DNA of 45,245 bases, from positions 1 to 45,245 of the forward strand of contig NZ_JACJOO010000081.1 of the NCBI RefSeq assembly GCF_014695575.1. The letters run 5' to 3'. Shown here piece after piece: positions 22,752 through 30,204 of the stretch. The translations under genes were made by a program, and so were the position numbers. The notes beneath the pieces are model-generated. The model made no database searches, was not told where the DNA came from, and worked only from the letters and a program-made list of their open reading frames with translations. Source of the DNA: Leptolyngbya sp. FACHB-8 (GTDB taxonomy: Bacteria; Cyanobacteriota; Cyanobacteriia; Elainellales; Elainellaceae). Numbering within the stretch: the first letter of the stretch is position 1; every line of letters begins with the position of its first letter.

Positions 22752-23737
22752 TATTTTTTCTTCCCACCAAATAGGCCGAATAGGCCGCCACCTTCTGATT
22801 TTCCACTTTTTGGTGGCGTTTTGGCTCCCTTTGCTGGAGCGTTATGCTGGGGAGCGGCAGCCGCGCTCTGGTTGTTAGGGTCGAGGCGCTTCATCCCCTG
22901 CTGCGCAACCGTATCCTGCGGGTTGATCTCCAGTGCTTTGCGGAAGTGAATCTTGGCCATTGTGGCCTGGTTGGCCTTCATGTACACCACCCCCAGCCGA
23001 CAGTGGGTCGTGCCGTTTTGGGGATCAATCTGCAAACCATCCCGCAGCTCCTTAATGGCTGCGGTGTAATTTTGCTTGTTTTCAAATTCCTGAGCCCGCC
23101 GTAGGTAGGATGCCACAATGGACTCCCGTGTGGGCGCAGTTTTCTGAGCAGTCGCTGTGGGAGCTGCAGTAGCCGCAGGGCTGCTCCCTGTAGCGGCTGT
23201 CCCAGCGGCAGCGCTTTGCGCGGGGCGTGGCCCACCCATCGCTGGCATGTCGCCTTCGCTGGCCTTCCGCATCAGGTAGATCATGTTCAACTCACTGATC
23301 TGCCCGGTCAGCTCAAGGGTTCTGTCTAGATGGTGATACTGTTCACTCGCCAGCGATTTAAGGGCATTCTGATACGCCGCTTCGATCGCGCCTCGCTCGG
23401 TGGCAAGCTTGCGGGCAACGTCGCTGGACAACATAATGGTGTCCTGCTGACGTAAGGCCTGTTGCCCTTTCAGCTTGAGAAGCAGCTGATATTCGGTGTA
23501 ATTTTTTTCGTCGGAAAGCTTTTCGTAAGCCGGGTTCACCATTTTGGAGAGAAACTCGGCGGCACGTTTGCGATCGCTTTCACTTTCCTTAGCGCAACTA
23601 TCCGGATGGAGGCGACGCGCGAGCTTCAGATAATGCTTGCGAATGTCTTTCGGTTCCGCATCAACCGGCACGCCCAAAACAGCGTGATAATCGGTGAATT
23701 CGGCAGTAAATAGACCTTGCTCAATCTTGAATAACAT
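22751..23737 (-). CDS. J-domain protein with C-terminal TPR repeats
   Basis: This 328-residue protein starts with a J domain (about 16-80): DYHAVLGVPVDAEPKDIRKHY and the HPD triad at 44-46 (RRLHPDSC), which stimulates DnaK ATPase. A low-complexity Ala/Thr/Pro linker (about 170-205) leads to two or three TPR units (about 205-290; YLRRAQEFENKQNYTAAIKE, THCRLGVVYMKANQATMAKI) and a Gly/Lys-rich tail GGLFGLFGGKKK. It lacks the Zn-finger and substrate domains of DnaJ, so it is a specialised co-chaperone. TPR units probably bring in clients. Directly coupled to hisZ, a pairing I cannot explain functionally. Confidence 0.85.
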   Translation of the reverse strand: MLFKIEQGLFTAEFTDYHAVLGVPVDAEPKDIRKHYLKLARRLHPDSCAKESESDRKRAAEFLSKMVNPAYEKLSDEKNYTEYQLLLKLKGQQALRQQDTIMLSSDVARKLATERGAIEAAYQNALKSLASEQYHHLDRTLELTGQISELNMIYLMRKASEGDMPAMGGPRPAQSAAAGTAATGSSPAATAAPTATAQKTAPTRESIVASYLRRAQEFENKQNYTAAIKELRDGLQIDPQNGTTHCRLGVVYMKANQATMAKIHFRKALEINPQDTVAQQGMKRLDPNNQSAAAAPQHNAPAKGAKTPPKSGKSEGGGLFGLFGGKKK

Positions 23738-23800
23738 GCCGGGGGGACTCGAATTGACTTTGCAAAAGGCTTTAATCAGTTTACTTCGCTAACCTGTATT

Positions 23801-24685
23801 CTAGGTATTCGTTCGGACAAAATCCGATAAAGGTTTGAAGTTTATCAACGATTTACTTAGCTCTTCATGAATGCTTCCATTTGTGGCCAGAATACGGCCA
23901 GAATGCATATCCCAAGGGCTCTGATCATAGGCCGTTACCCGGCCTCCCGCTTCTTCGACTAACATAACTCCTGCCACCATATCCCAGGGGGAAAGGCCCC
24001 GTTCCCAGTAGCCATCCAAACGCCCACAGGCAACATAGGCCAGGTCCAGGGCTGCGGCTCCTGCTCGTCGAACACCATGGGTGAGGTCAGTCAAATGACA
24101 AAATTCGGAATAATTATTATCCGAAGTTTGGCGGCGATCGTAGGCAAATCCAGTGACGAGCAAACTTTCTTGAAGCGAGTCGGTTTCAGAGACTTGCATG
24201 GGTTGACGGTTTCGCCATGCACCTAACCCTTTCCCTGCCTGAAACAATTCCTGCCGCATGGGGTCATAAATGACACCTAGATAGGGCACGCCTTCCACAA
24301 GTAAACCAATAGACACCGCAAAGACGGGATATTGATGGGCATAGTTTGTGGTGCCATCCAGAGGGTCGATCGCCCACAGATAAGGGCTCTCTGCGTTACC
24401 TAAGCGCCCCCCTTCTTCTGCCAGAATGGCATGGTCAGGATAATGTCGGGTCAGTACTTCGAGAATGGCAGCTTCTGCGGCATGATCGGCCTCAGTGACC
24501 AAGTTGCCCGATGCTCCTTTTTTCTGGATGGATTCTAATTTGCCAAAGTGCGATCGCAAAATAGCTCCAGCAGTCAGAGCCGCTTCTGAAGCAATATCCA
24601 AATGGCAGCGCAGTTGATCGGGCGTCAGCATAGGAATGGCGAATGAAGGATTCAGGGAGAGCACGGATAAACCCTTATGAATCAT
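23801..24685 (-). CDS. Inositol monophosphatase family protein
   Basis: This 294-residue Mg-dependent, Li-sensitive phosphatase fold has all metal ligands: E90/E91 in ILAEEGG, D107-x-x-D110 in WAIDPLDGTTNYAH and the distal Asp in GLSPWDMVAG. NLVTEADHAAE is also typical. Possible substrates are inositol-1-phosphate, histidinol-phosphate or fructose-1,6-bisphosphate; sequence alone does not decide, although a HisN-type role is conceivable. ATG 24685 overlaps the nuclease stop (ATGA); an internal ATG at 24631 (MLTPDQLRCHL) is an alternative start closer to usual family length. Confidence 0.9.
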   Translation of the reverse strand: MIHKGLSVLSLNPSFAIPMLTPDQLRCHLDIASEAALTAGAILRSHFGKLESIQKKGASGNLVTEADHAAEAAILEVLTRHYPDHAILAEEGGRLGNAESPYLWAIDPLDGTTNYAHQYPVFAVSIGLLVEGVPYLGVIYDPMRQELFQAGKGLGAWRNRQPMQVSETDSLQESLLVTGFAYDRRQTSDNNYSEFCHLTDLTHGVRRAGAAALDLAYVACGRLDGYWERGLSPWDMVAGVMLVEEAGGRVTAYDQSPWDMHSGRILATNGSIHEELSKSLINFKPLSDFVRTNT

Positions 24686-25242
24686 AGAGCCTCCTGCTTC
24701 CGAAATTCTCCCGGGGTTTGGTGCAGCGGTGCTGTTGCACTCCAGATACCCCGCTGTAAAAGGCGGGCTTTTTCCTGGGCCGCAATCAGTCGCTGCTCAT
24801 AACGGGTGGAGCGGGTGCCGGAGGAGAACGCCATGCTCCCCTGTGCTAATGCCCATCCCTCGGTCACAAGTTTTTCGTTGATGAGCTCATGACCCAACCA
24901 TACGTAGGCTGCTTTACGGCCGTAAGCATCCTGGAGCGTGCCGTCAAATTCCAGTCTTATCGTTTGGCCTTTCAACCACTGTTCCAGTTGATGGGTCGCC
25001 TCTGGACCCCAGGGTTCTTGCCGTGAGTCAGGGGCATCAATGCCTAATAACCGCACGGATTCTGCCAGGGGCGATCGCGCACTCGACACTTCTAGAGATT
25101 GACCACTGTGAACGGCAGCTACCCGCACCAGCTCATCGACGGGAGGCGATGCAGCGGGTGAACGCCCTCCCACCAGCAGTAACCCACAGGTCACTACAGC
25201 GATGAGAAAAAGCTGAATCAGTAAGGCCGCAGTTCGAACCAT
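24682..25242 (-). CDS. Secreted thermonuclease (SNase) family protein
   Basis: This 186-residue protein has an N-terminal signal/anchor (MVRTAALLIQLFLIAVVTCG, to about 26) and an SNase OB-fold domain at about 36-170. Family positions visible are VRLLGIDAPDSRQEPWGPEA, with Arg and Asp of the calcium/catalytic cluster, a Glu in RLEFDGTLQDAYGRKAAYVW and NEKLVTEGWA. The YGR Arg corresponds to the second catalytic arginine. It is predicted to act outside the plasma membrane on DNA or RNA. It is translationally coupled to the downstream phosphatase gene by a 4-bp overlap. Confidence 0.85.
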   Translation of the reverse strand: MVRTAALLIQLFLIAVVTCGLLLVGGRSPAASPPVDELVRVAAVHSGQSLEVSSARSPLAESVRLLGIDAPDSRQEPWGPEATHQLEQWLKGQTIRLEFDGTLQDAYGRKAAYVWLGHELINEKLVTEGWALAQGSMAFSSGTRSTRYEQRLIAAQEKARLLQRGIWSATAPLHQTPGEFRKQEAL

Positions 25243-25388
25243 CAGTCGCGAAACATCCTGAGTTGCGATCGCCCTTATGGTTCCCTCGCTTCTGGTTAGG
25301 AAAAGCCGTAAATACCCTTATTTCCTGATGTTCATTTCTGCAACCGAATTTCCGCGAATATCGTGACCTACCAAGTTGACCTAACCCC

Positions 25389-25431
25389 GAAAGTGATGAG
25401 GGGGGCATGTTGTGCCCCCCTCATCACTTTC
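25389..25431. repeat. Strong GC-rich hairpin
   Basis: GAAAGTGATGAGGGGGGCA pairs with TGCCCCCCTCATCACTTTC around TGT. It lies upstream of the nuclease gene and 115 bp downstream of the 2Fe-2S ferredoxin stop region; it could terminate that gene or be a solitary palindromic repeat. Confidence 0.55.
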
Positions 25432-25465
25432 CCAAACCAGGGTGTGTCTTAAAGTTGGTTGCAAA

Positions 25466-25502
25466 GTCATTTTTTCGTGTGCTTCGTGCACGAAAAAATG
25501 AC
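25466..25502. terminator. Hairpin downstream of the 2Fe-2S ferredoxin gene
   Basis: GTCATTTTTTCGTG pairs with CACGAAAAAATGAC around TGCTTCGTG, 12 bp past the ferredoxin stop. Flanking GTGTCTTAAAG and GACAGACCTTA resemble those around 15717-15775, so it is probably a repeat used as terminator. Confidence 0.55.
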
Positions 25503-25513
25503 CTTGACAGACC

Positions 25514-25882
25514 TTACTCTTCATCTAACGGTAATCCTCTCCGCACTTTGCCCCGTCCGAAGTAGCGACCAAATTGCAGTTCGTAAACCTCATCTTCGTC
25601 CTGGGTTTCAACCACCAGTTCTGAGCAAGCATAGCTAACGCAGAGCAGTGCATAGCCACGGGCACGTAATTCAGGGGAAAGACCCATGGCCTCGGGTTGG
25701 CGCAGGTCGCCAGAAACGACACGCACAGCGCAAGCGGTGCAGGCTCCGTTGCGGCAGGAGAAGGGCAGCTCGACACCCTGCTCTTCGGCCGATTGAAGGA
25801 TATAGCGATCGCCCGGCACTTCCACAGTGTGATGCGTTCCCTGTTGGCGATAGTGGATGTGAACCGGATATAACTTGGGCAT
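25514..25882 (-). CDS. Plant-type 2Fe-2S ferredoxin with C-terminal extension
   Basis: This is a 122-residue ferredoxin. Cluster cysteines are C43, C48, C51 and C81 with the classical spacing (CRNGACTAC then 29 residues to LLC), and LPFSCRNGAC is diagnostic. The start MPKLYPVHIHYR at 25882 was preferred over ATG 25906 because the shorter form matches ferredoxin N-termini. A charged tail of about 25 residues (FGRYFGRGKVRRGLPLDEE) extends beyond ordinary PetF, suggesting a specialised, non-major ferredoxin (FdxC-like). Partner unknown. Single gene. Confidence 0.9.
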   Translation of the reverse strand: MPKLYPVHIHYRQQGTHHTVEVPGDRYILQSAEEQGVELPFSCRNGACTACAVRVVSGDLRQPEAMGLSPELRARGYALLCVSYACSELVVETQDEDEVYELQFGRYFGRGKVRRGLPLDEE

Positions 25883-26001
25883 AATCAGCGGCTTGCTCGT
25901 TGGCACAACTCAAATAAGATCCATTCGTCATCATATCCTTACTGCCTGCTTTGTGCGGAGAGCGCGGAGCTAGTTCTATCCTCTCTACAGAAAATAGATG
26001 T

Positions 26002-26068
26002 AGGACTTATGCATTCTTTTGTATGGGTTGCGAAGCACCTCACATATAAAAGAATGCATAAGTTCTCA
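26002..26068. repeat. AGGACTTATGCA palindrome
   Basis: AGGACTTATGCATTCTTTT and AAAAGAATGCATAAGTTCT form an imperfect hairpin with apex GGGTTGCGAAGCACCT. The outer ends resemble the GGACTTACGCA repeats common in cyanobacterial genomes and the neighbour at 26111-26203. Confidence 0.65.
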
Positions 26069-26092
26069 GGTATTCCGTGGAGAAAGCTTGCT

Positions 26093-26252
26093 GCTAGTTT
26101 TGGCATAAATTCAGGACTTACGCATTTGTGTTGTAGGTGGGGTGCGAAGCACCCCACCTACAACACAAATACACTACAGATAGCGGGCTTGCGTAAGTCC
26201 TGAAATTTTTGGAGAAACCAAGATTCCCTCGGGAATTTATGCCAAAACTAGC
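26093..26252. mobile_element. 160-bp nested palindrome with 20-bp perfect terminal inverted repeats
   Basis: GCTAGTTTTGGCATAAATTC (26093-26112) is perfectly inverted at 26233-26252. Nested inside are TCAGGACTTACGCA (26111-26124) with its inverse (26190-26203) and a 21-bp-arm hairpin TTTGTGTTGTAGGTGGGGTGC (26125-26169) with apex GTGCGAAGCAC. The outer ends include CTAG, as in the 101-bp family. It may be one element inserted in another. There is no open frame; it would be non-autonomous. Confidence 0.72.
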
Positions 26253-26375
26253 AATTTCAAAAAAATACTTTGCTTGTGACCTCCTTCTCTGCTACTATCA
26301 AAACTCGGAATTGAATAAATAACTTTTCACCTCCTGGCCCTTCTAAAAAGAGTGCTAAATGCGGTGAACCCCCCT

Positions 26376-26462
26376 GGAGAGATGGCCGAGCGGTTGAAGG
26401 CGCAGCACTGGAAATGCTGTTTAGGGGTGACTCTAACGAGGGTTCGAATCCCTCTCTCTCCG
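26376..26462 (+). tRNA. tRNA-Ser (anticodon GGA)
   Basis: The acceptor stem GGAGAGA pairs with TCTCTCC (26455-26461), discriminator G at 26462. The D-arm is GATGGCCGAGCGGTTGAAGGC, just over one helical unit, the anticodon stem CAGCA/TGCTG presents GGA at 26410-26412, a long class II variable arm follows and the T-arm contains GGTTCGAATCC. The CCA end is not encoded. It reads UCC and UCU codons. Confidence 0.96.
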
Positions 26463-26523
26463 TTTGATAGCTGAAGACGCAGTTACGAGTAAGAAGGCAG
26501 TGGTTAACCCACTGCCTTCTTTA

Positions 26524-26624
26524 CTAGTACGCTGAGGCGGAAATCCATCACCTATGTTTTTGTGTAGGGTGCGAAGCACCCTACACAAAAACATAGTTTG
26601 CGAACTTAGGCCTCAGCCTACTAG
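26524..26624 (+). mobile_element. CTAG-bounded 101-bp palindromic element, copy 3
   Basis: Same length and orientation as copy 2, bounded by CTAG. The terminal repeats CTAGTACGCTGAGGC and, on the other strand, CTAGTAGGCTGAGGC differ at one base. It is located 62 bp downstream of tRNA-Ser. Confidence 0.88.
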
Positions 26625-26641
26625 TCCACAATGGTTTGGGT

Positions 26642-26697
26642 AGATGTGAATTCTCAGGAGGGATGGCCTCAACTCTCTCTCCTGAAAATTCACATCT
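26642..26697. repeat. 19-bp-arm palindrome
   Basis: AGATGTGAATTCTCAGGAG pairs with CTCCTGAAAATTCACATCT (one mismatch) around an 18-nt loop. It is adjacent to the CTAG element; no gene end lies beside it. Confidence 0.55.
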
Positions 26698-26745
26698 GCC
26701 CCGGCACCTAACGGCTTAAGGAGATTTCCAACAATGAAATTACCC

Positions 26746-26797
26746 CCAAGATGTTGGTGCTTTGCCCGCGAAGCGGGCAAAGCACCAACATCTTGGG
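26746..26797. repeat. Perfect 25-bp-arm hairpin with GCGAAGC apex
   Basis: CCCAAGATGTTGGTGCTTTG plus CCCGC pairs with its complement around GAA. Looser inverted ends CTTAAGGAGATTTC and GAAACCTCCTAAG (26715-26823) suggest a 109-bp element. Confidence 0.65.
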
Positions 26798-26865
26798 TAG
26801 ATTCTTATGCAGAAACCTCCTAAGTCTGCCTATGTTTGATTTCTGCTGCTAGTCGTTCACTAAAA

Positions 26866-26917
26866 GAACTTTGAGGGGGTAATGCGCGAAGCACACTGCA
26901 TCAACCCCTCAAAGTTC
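26866..26917. terminator. Terminator of the rel gene
   Basis: GAACTTTGAGGGG pairs with CCCCTCAAAGTTC around a 26-nt loop, 40 bp past the rel stop on the minus strand. Confidence 0.6.
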
Positions 26918-26957
26918 CTCAACGTGTCAAAGTTCGCCTGGCGAACAACTAGGGAAA

Positions 26958-29222
26958 TTAATCCTCAACCTGGCAGACTCGCCGCATTTGGAGCACATCA
27001 CTCATCTTGCGAATTTGCGTGAATGTGCGCTCCAACTGGGCATGGTCCTGAATGTCAATTCCCAGGTTGATAATGGCAGTCTGACCGGGGAAGGTTTTGA
27101 CCTGGGCACTACGCACGTTGATGTTATGGTCGCTGAGGCGGGACAGAATATCCTTAAGAACCCCAACCCGGTCAATTACCTCAATTTGAATTTCAACAGG
27201 ATAGGTATGGGGACGACTGTCGTGCTCAGACGCGACGTTCCAGCTAACTGGGATGAGGCGATCGCCCGGGATATGGTCTACATTGCTACATCCCTGACGG
27301 TGGATAGAAATGCCGCGACTGCCCATCGTCACAATACCAATAATCGGCTCCCCAGGAATGGGATTGCAGCAACCCGCCAGGCCATAAAGCAACCCTTCAA
27401 CTCCCACGATAGGTGAATCGCTGGAACGGTTGACTGGGCGAGCCGGTTGGGTGGTAGGCAGTGGGATCAGGTTGTTAATGTCTTCCTGATGGCTGGCAGG
27501 TGCGATAGGTTGGCGAGCTTTGATCTCCTCCCGCAGGCGATTGACTACTAGGTTGAGGGTGATCTCGCCATAACCAAGAGCCGCTAGCAGATCATCGACA
27601 CTGTGATAGTTACATCGCTCAGCAGCGGCATGGCAAGGTTCTGACTTGAGCAGGGCATCAAATCCCTGTTTGCCCAATTCCTTCTCCAGTAGATCACGGC
27701 CCCGCTGTACATTCTGTTCTCGATAGGATCGCTTATACCATTGGCGAATACGGTTGCGCGCCCCGGCGGTGACGGTGAAGTTGAGCCAATCCAGGCTGGG
27801 GTGTGAGTTCTTATGGGTAATGATTTCGACGATGTCGCCATTCTTCAACTGAGTTTCCAGGGGCGCCATGCGTCCGTTGATTTTGGCTCCAGCGCAATGG
27901 TTCCCAACTTCGGTGTGAATGCGATATGCGAAATCTACTGGAGTCGCCTTCTGGCTTAAGGCAATAACATCACCACCGGGTGTAAAAACGAATACCTCAT
28001 CATCAAAAAGGTTTGTGCGAATATTATCGAGGTATTCCTGAGCGTCTTTCAGATCACTCGGCCAATCCAGGAGTTGCCGCAGCCAGGTGAACTTTTCGTC
28101 ATCAGAGGAGAGCTTGCTTGCCGAGTGCCCAGCCTCCTTATACTTCCAGTGGGCGGCGATCCCGTACTCAGCAATGTGGTGCATTTCCTCGGTACGAATC
28201 TGCACTTCAATGGGACGCCCATTCGGGCCAATCACGACCGTGTGAAGGGATTGGTAGCGGTTGGGTTTGGGAAGCCCAATATAGTCCTTGAAGCGACCAG
28301 GAACGGGGCGGAACTGGTTGTGGACGATCGCCAAACTTCGGTAACACTCTTCGGCAGCTTTGACAATAATGCGAATCGCAGTGATGTCGTAGATTTCGTG
28401 GAATTCTTTCTGCTGTCGCTGCATCTTCTGGTAAATGCCATAGAGATGCTTTGGACGTCCATTAATTTCTGCGATCTTGATCCCCGCTTGAGCTAGCTCA
28501 GGACGAAGAAGCTCCACCGCTTCGTCTAAATAGGCTTCGCGGTCAGCCCGCTTCTCTATAACTAGATTTTGGATGCCTCGATACGCTTCTGGCTCCAGGT
28601 ATTTGAAGGATAGGTCTTCCAACTCCCACTTAAAGCGTCCGATCCCCAAACGGTTAGCCAGGGGAGCGAAGATATCCAGGGTTTCCTGGGCAATGCGGCG
28701 ACGCTTGCTATCAGGCAGATGTTCCAAAGTACGCATGTTATGAAGCCGATCTGCCAACTTCACCACAATCACCCGAATGTCCTGGGCCATCGCCAGGAAC
28801 ATGCGCCGGAAGTTTTCGGCCTGCCTCTCGGTTTTGCTGGAGAAGTTGAATTTTGAAAGCTTTGTGACTCCTTCCACAAGATGTCGTACATCTGAGCCGA
28901 AGCGCTTTTCCAGTTCTTCAGGGGTGACGTCAGTGTCCTCGACGACGTCGTGCAGGAAACCTGCGGCAATCATGGCACTGCTGCCGCCCAAATCTCGCAG
29001 CAATCCCGCCACAGCGACAGGATGGGCAATGTAAGGCTCACCCGATGCTCGTCGTTGGCCTTCGTGCAGGCTATAGGCAAACTGAAACGCCTCACACACC
29101 AGGGATCGATCGGCCTCGGGGTGCTCTGTCGGTTCGAGAGTCGGCGATCGTTCCGACAACAAGCACGATTGCAGCCAGTCGGGTAACACAATATCGAATG
29201 GAATAGCAGAGGCCACTACCAT
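26958..29222 (-). CDS. Bifunctional (p)ppGpp synthetase/hydrolase (Rel/SpoT)
   Basis: This is a full-length 754-residue long RSH enzyme that makes and degrades the stringent-response alarmone. The N-terminal HD hydrolase domain (about 65-165) keeps HPVAVAGLL and FLHDVVEDTD. The synthetase domain (about 240-360) has DITAIRIIV, RFKDYIGLPKPNRYQSLHT and EVQIRTEEMHHIAEYGIAAHW. The RFKD signature is that of bifunctional rather than synthesis-only enzymes. A TGS domain (DEVFVFTPGGDVIALSQKA) and a C-terminal ACT domain (about 670-750; EIQIEVIDRVGVLKDILSRL) follow. Both catalytic motifs look intact, and it is the only long RSH in the window. Monocistronic, with a 490-bp upstream region. Confidence 0.96.
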   Translation of the reverse strand: MVVASAIPFDIVLPDWLQSCLLSERSPTLEPTEHPEADRSLVCEAFQFAYSLHEGQRRASGEPYIAHPVAVAGLLRDLGGSSAMIAAGFLHDVVEDTDVTPEELEKRFGSDVRHLVEGVTKLSKFNFSSKTERQAENFRRMFLAMAQDIRVIVVKLADRLHNMRTLEHLPDSKRRRIAQETLDIFAPLANRLGIGRFKWELEDLSFKYLEPEAYRGIQNLVIEKRADREAYLDEAVELLRPELAQAGIKIAEINGRPKHLYGIYQKMQRQQKEFHEIYDITAIRIIVKAAEECYRSLAIVHNQFRPVPGRFKDYIGLPKPNRYQSLHTVVIGPNGRPIEVQIRTEEMHHIAEYGIAAHWKYKEAGHSASKLSSDDEKFTWLRQLLDWPSDLKDAQEYLDNIRTNLFDDEVFVFTPGGDVIALSQKATPVDFAYRIHTEVGNHCAGAKINGRMAPLETQLKNGDIVEIITHKNSHPSLDWLNFTVTAGARNRIRQWYKRSYREQNVQRGRDLLEKELGKQGFDALLKSEPCHAAAERCNYHSVDDLLAALGYGEITLNLVVNRLREEIKARQPIAPASHQEDINNLIPLPTTQPARPVNRSSDSPIVGVEGLLYGLAGCCNPIPGEPIIGIVTMGSRGISIHRQGCSNVDHIPGDRLIPVSWNVASEHDSRPHTYPVEIQIEVIDRVGVLKDILSRLSDHNINVRSAQVKTFPGQTAIINLGIDIQDHAQLERTFTQIRKMSDVLQMRRVCQVED

Positions 29223-29715
29223 AAGGCAACTCCTGAACGCAGGGCGGAGGGTAAATGCGAATTAAAATCTAAAACAGAAATTTGTAGATCTAATGTTCTA
29301 TAGGTAGATGTAGAATAGTAGAGTTTGGGGAGTCCAAATTCTAATTTCTGGTATTGAAAGGTGAATCGTAGCAGCGCTGCCGAGAGCGATCGCTGGATGA
29401 GGAGTTGAATTGGATTGTTCCCCATGGCGGCCAGAAAGCGACAGGCCAGAGGAAACGGAGTGAAAGGATTACGTTAATGTAGCAGCTTGCCCGTATGGGA
29501 AAACCACTTCCAATTCTTGTTTTATAAGTATATACAGACTTCTTTACATTCGCTTAATTTCGCGCTCACAATCTCGTAACAAGCGCTACACGGGGATCGC
29601 TAACAACAGGCTTGATGCTTCCCTTTCCCCTGAAAATGGCGTAAGACATGCAGCGGCATCATCGATAATTGGGCAGAGACTAACCTCTTGATTTATCCCC
29701 CGCCCCTATGCCGTT
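29223..29715. other. Divergent intergenic region between rel and patD-like gene
   Basis: I see no gene or RNA gene here. Only a minor hairpin (TTTGG/CCAAA near 29323-29337) stands out. Promoters for rel (minus) and the patD-like gene (plus) should lie here. Confidence 0.4.
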
Positions 29716-30087
29716 ATGAGCATATTGCCAGAGCCTCTCCACCAGCCTTATGTTGACCTGCGGCAGATGCTAGACGCGATGCAGGCGATCGCCCAACCCG
29801 CCCTAATGGCTCCATCTTCTCTACATACTAGCGCTCTCCAAAAAAGCTTTCAGGCTATTCAGCAGCATTTTCAGCAGCAAATTCTGGCAACTTCGGCTGA
29901 ACTGGAGCTGCCTTCCCTCGTGCAATCCGTTCAGACTGAAATCAACCGGAACTTGCGGCTCTTGAGTACGGATGTGGCATTTCTACAATCAGCACGACAA
30001 GTCGCAACTCAACAGCAACGGTTGCAGCAAGTGTGCGATCGCCTCACCAAGCTATTGGAATTTTGCGATGGCGTGTTACAGGGTTAA
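29716..30087 (+). CDS. patD: PatD-like heterocyst-frequency control family protein
   Basis: This 123-residue, Gln-rich, all-helical protein resembles PatD of heterocyst-forming cyanobacteria, notably in the C-terminal half: VQTEINRNLRLLSTDVAFLQ, SARQVATQQQRLQQVCDRL and KLLEFCDGVL. In Anabaena PatD interacts with FtsZ and modulates the fraction of cells that become heterocysts. Homologues also occur in strains without heterocysts, where a cell-division role is likely, so the gene does not prove heterocyst formation here. Assignment is by recognised pattern and moderate. Convergent with the flavoprotein gene, with a shared terminator at 30121-30168. Confidence 0.55.
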   Translation: MSILPEPLHQPYVDLRQMLDAMQAIAQPALMAPSSLHTSALQKSFQAIQQHFQQQILATSAELELPSLVQSVQTEINRNLRLLSTDVAFLQSARQVATQQQRLQQVCDRLTKLLEFCDGVLQG

Positions 30088-30120
30088 CCGTGTATAGCCT
30101 GATACACCTTGACCAGGACA

Positions 30121-30168
30121 CTCTATTTTTGTGGGGTCGCATTCGCTGCGGCTTCTCAAAAATAAGAG
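30121..30168. terminator. Bidirectional terminator, patD-like gene and flavoprotein gene
   Basis: CTCTATTTTTG pairs with CAAAAATAAGAG around a GC-rich middle. A/T-rich flanks on both strands favour use in either direction between convergent genes. Confidence 0.5.
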
Positions 30169-30204
30169 CATGTAGCGCTACATCGCATCGCCACTCAACC
30201 GAGA

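Larger units (their letters stand above)
26463..26957. other. Intergenic region of stacked palindromes after tRNA-Ser
   Basis: There is no gene in this stretch. Four inverted-repeat structures follow one another: the CTAG element (26524-26624), a hairpin at 26642-26697, a strong hairpin at 26746-26797 within looser inverted ends (26715-26823), and the rel terminator at 26866-26917. Confidence 0.6.

Noticed and set aside
26000-26957. Dense palindromes around tRNA-Ser considered as a CRISPR array or tRNA-linked integrative element
   Set aside because: The units differ from each other and there are no regular spacers, cas genes, integrase or direct-repeat copy of the tRNA 3' end.
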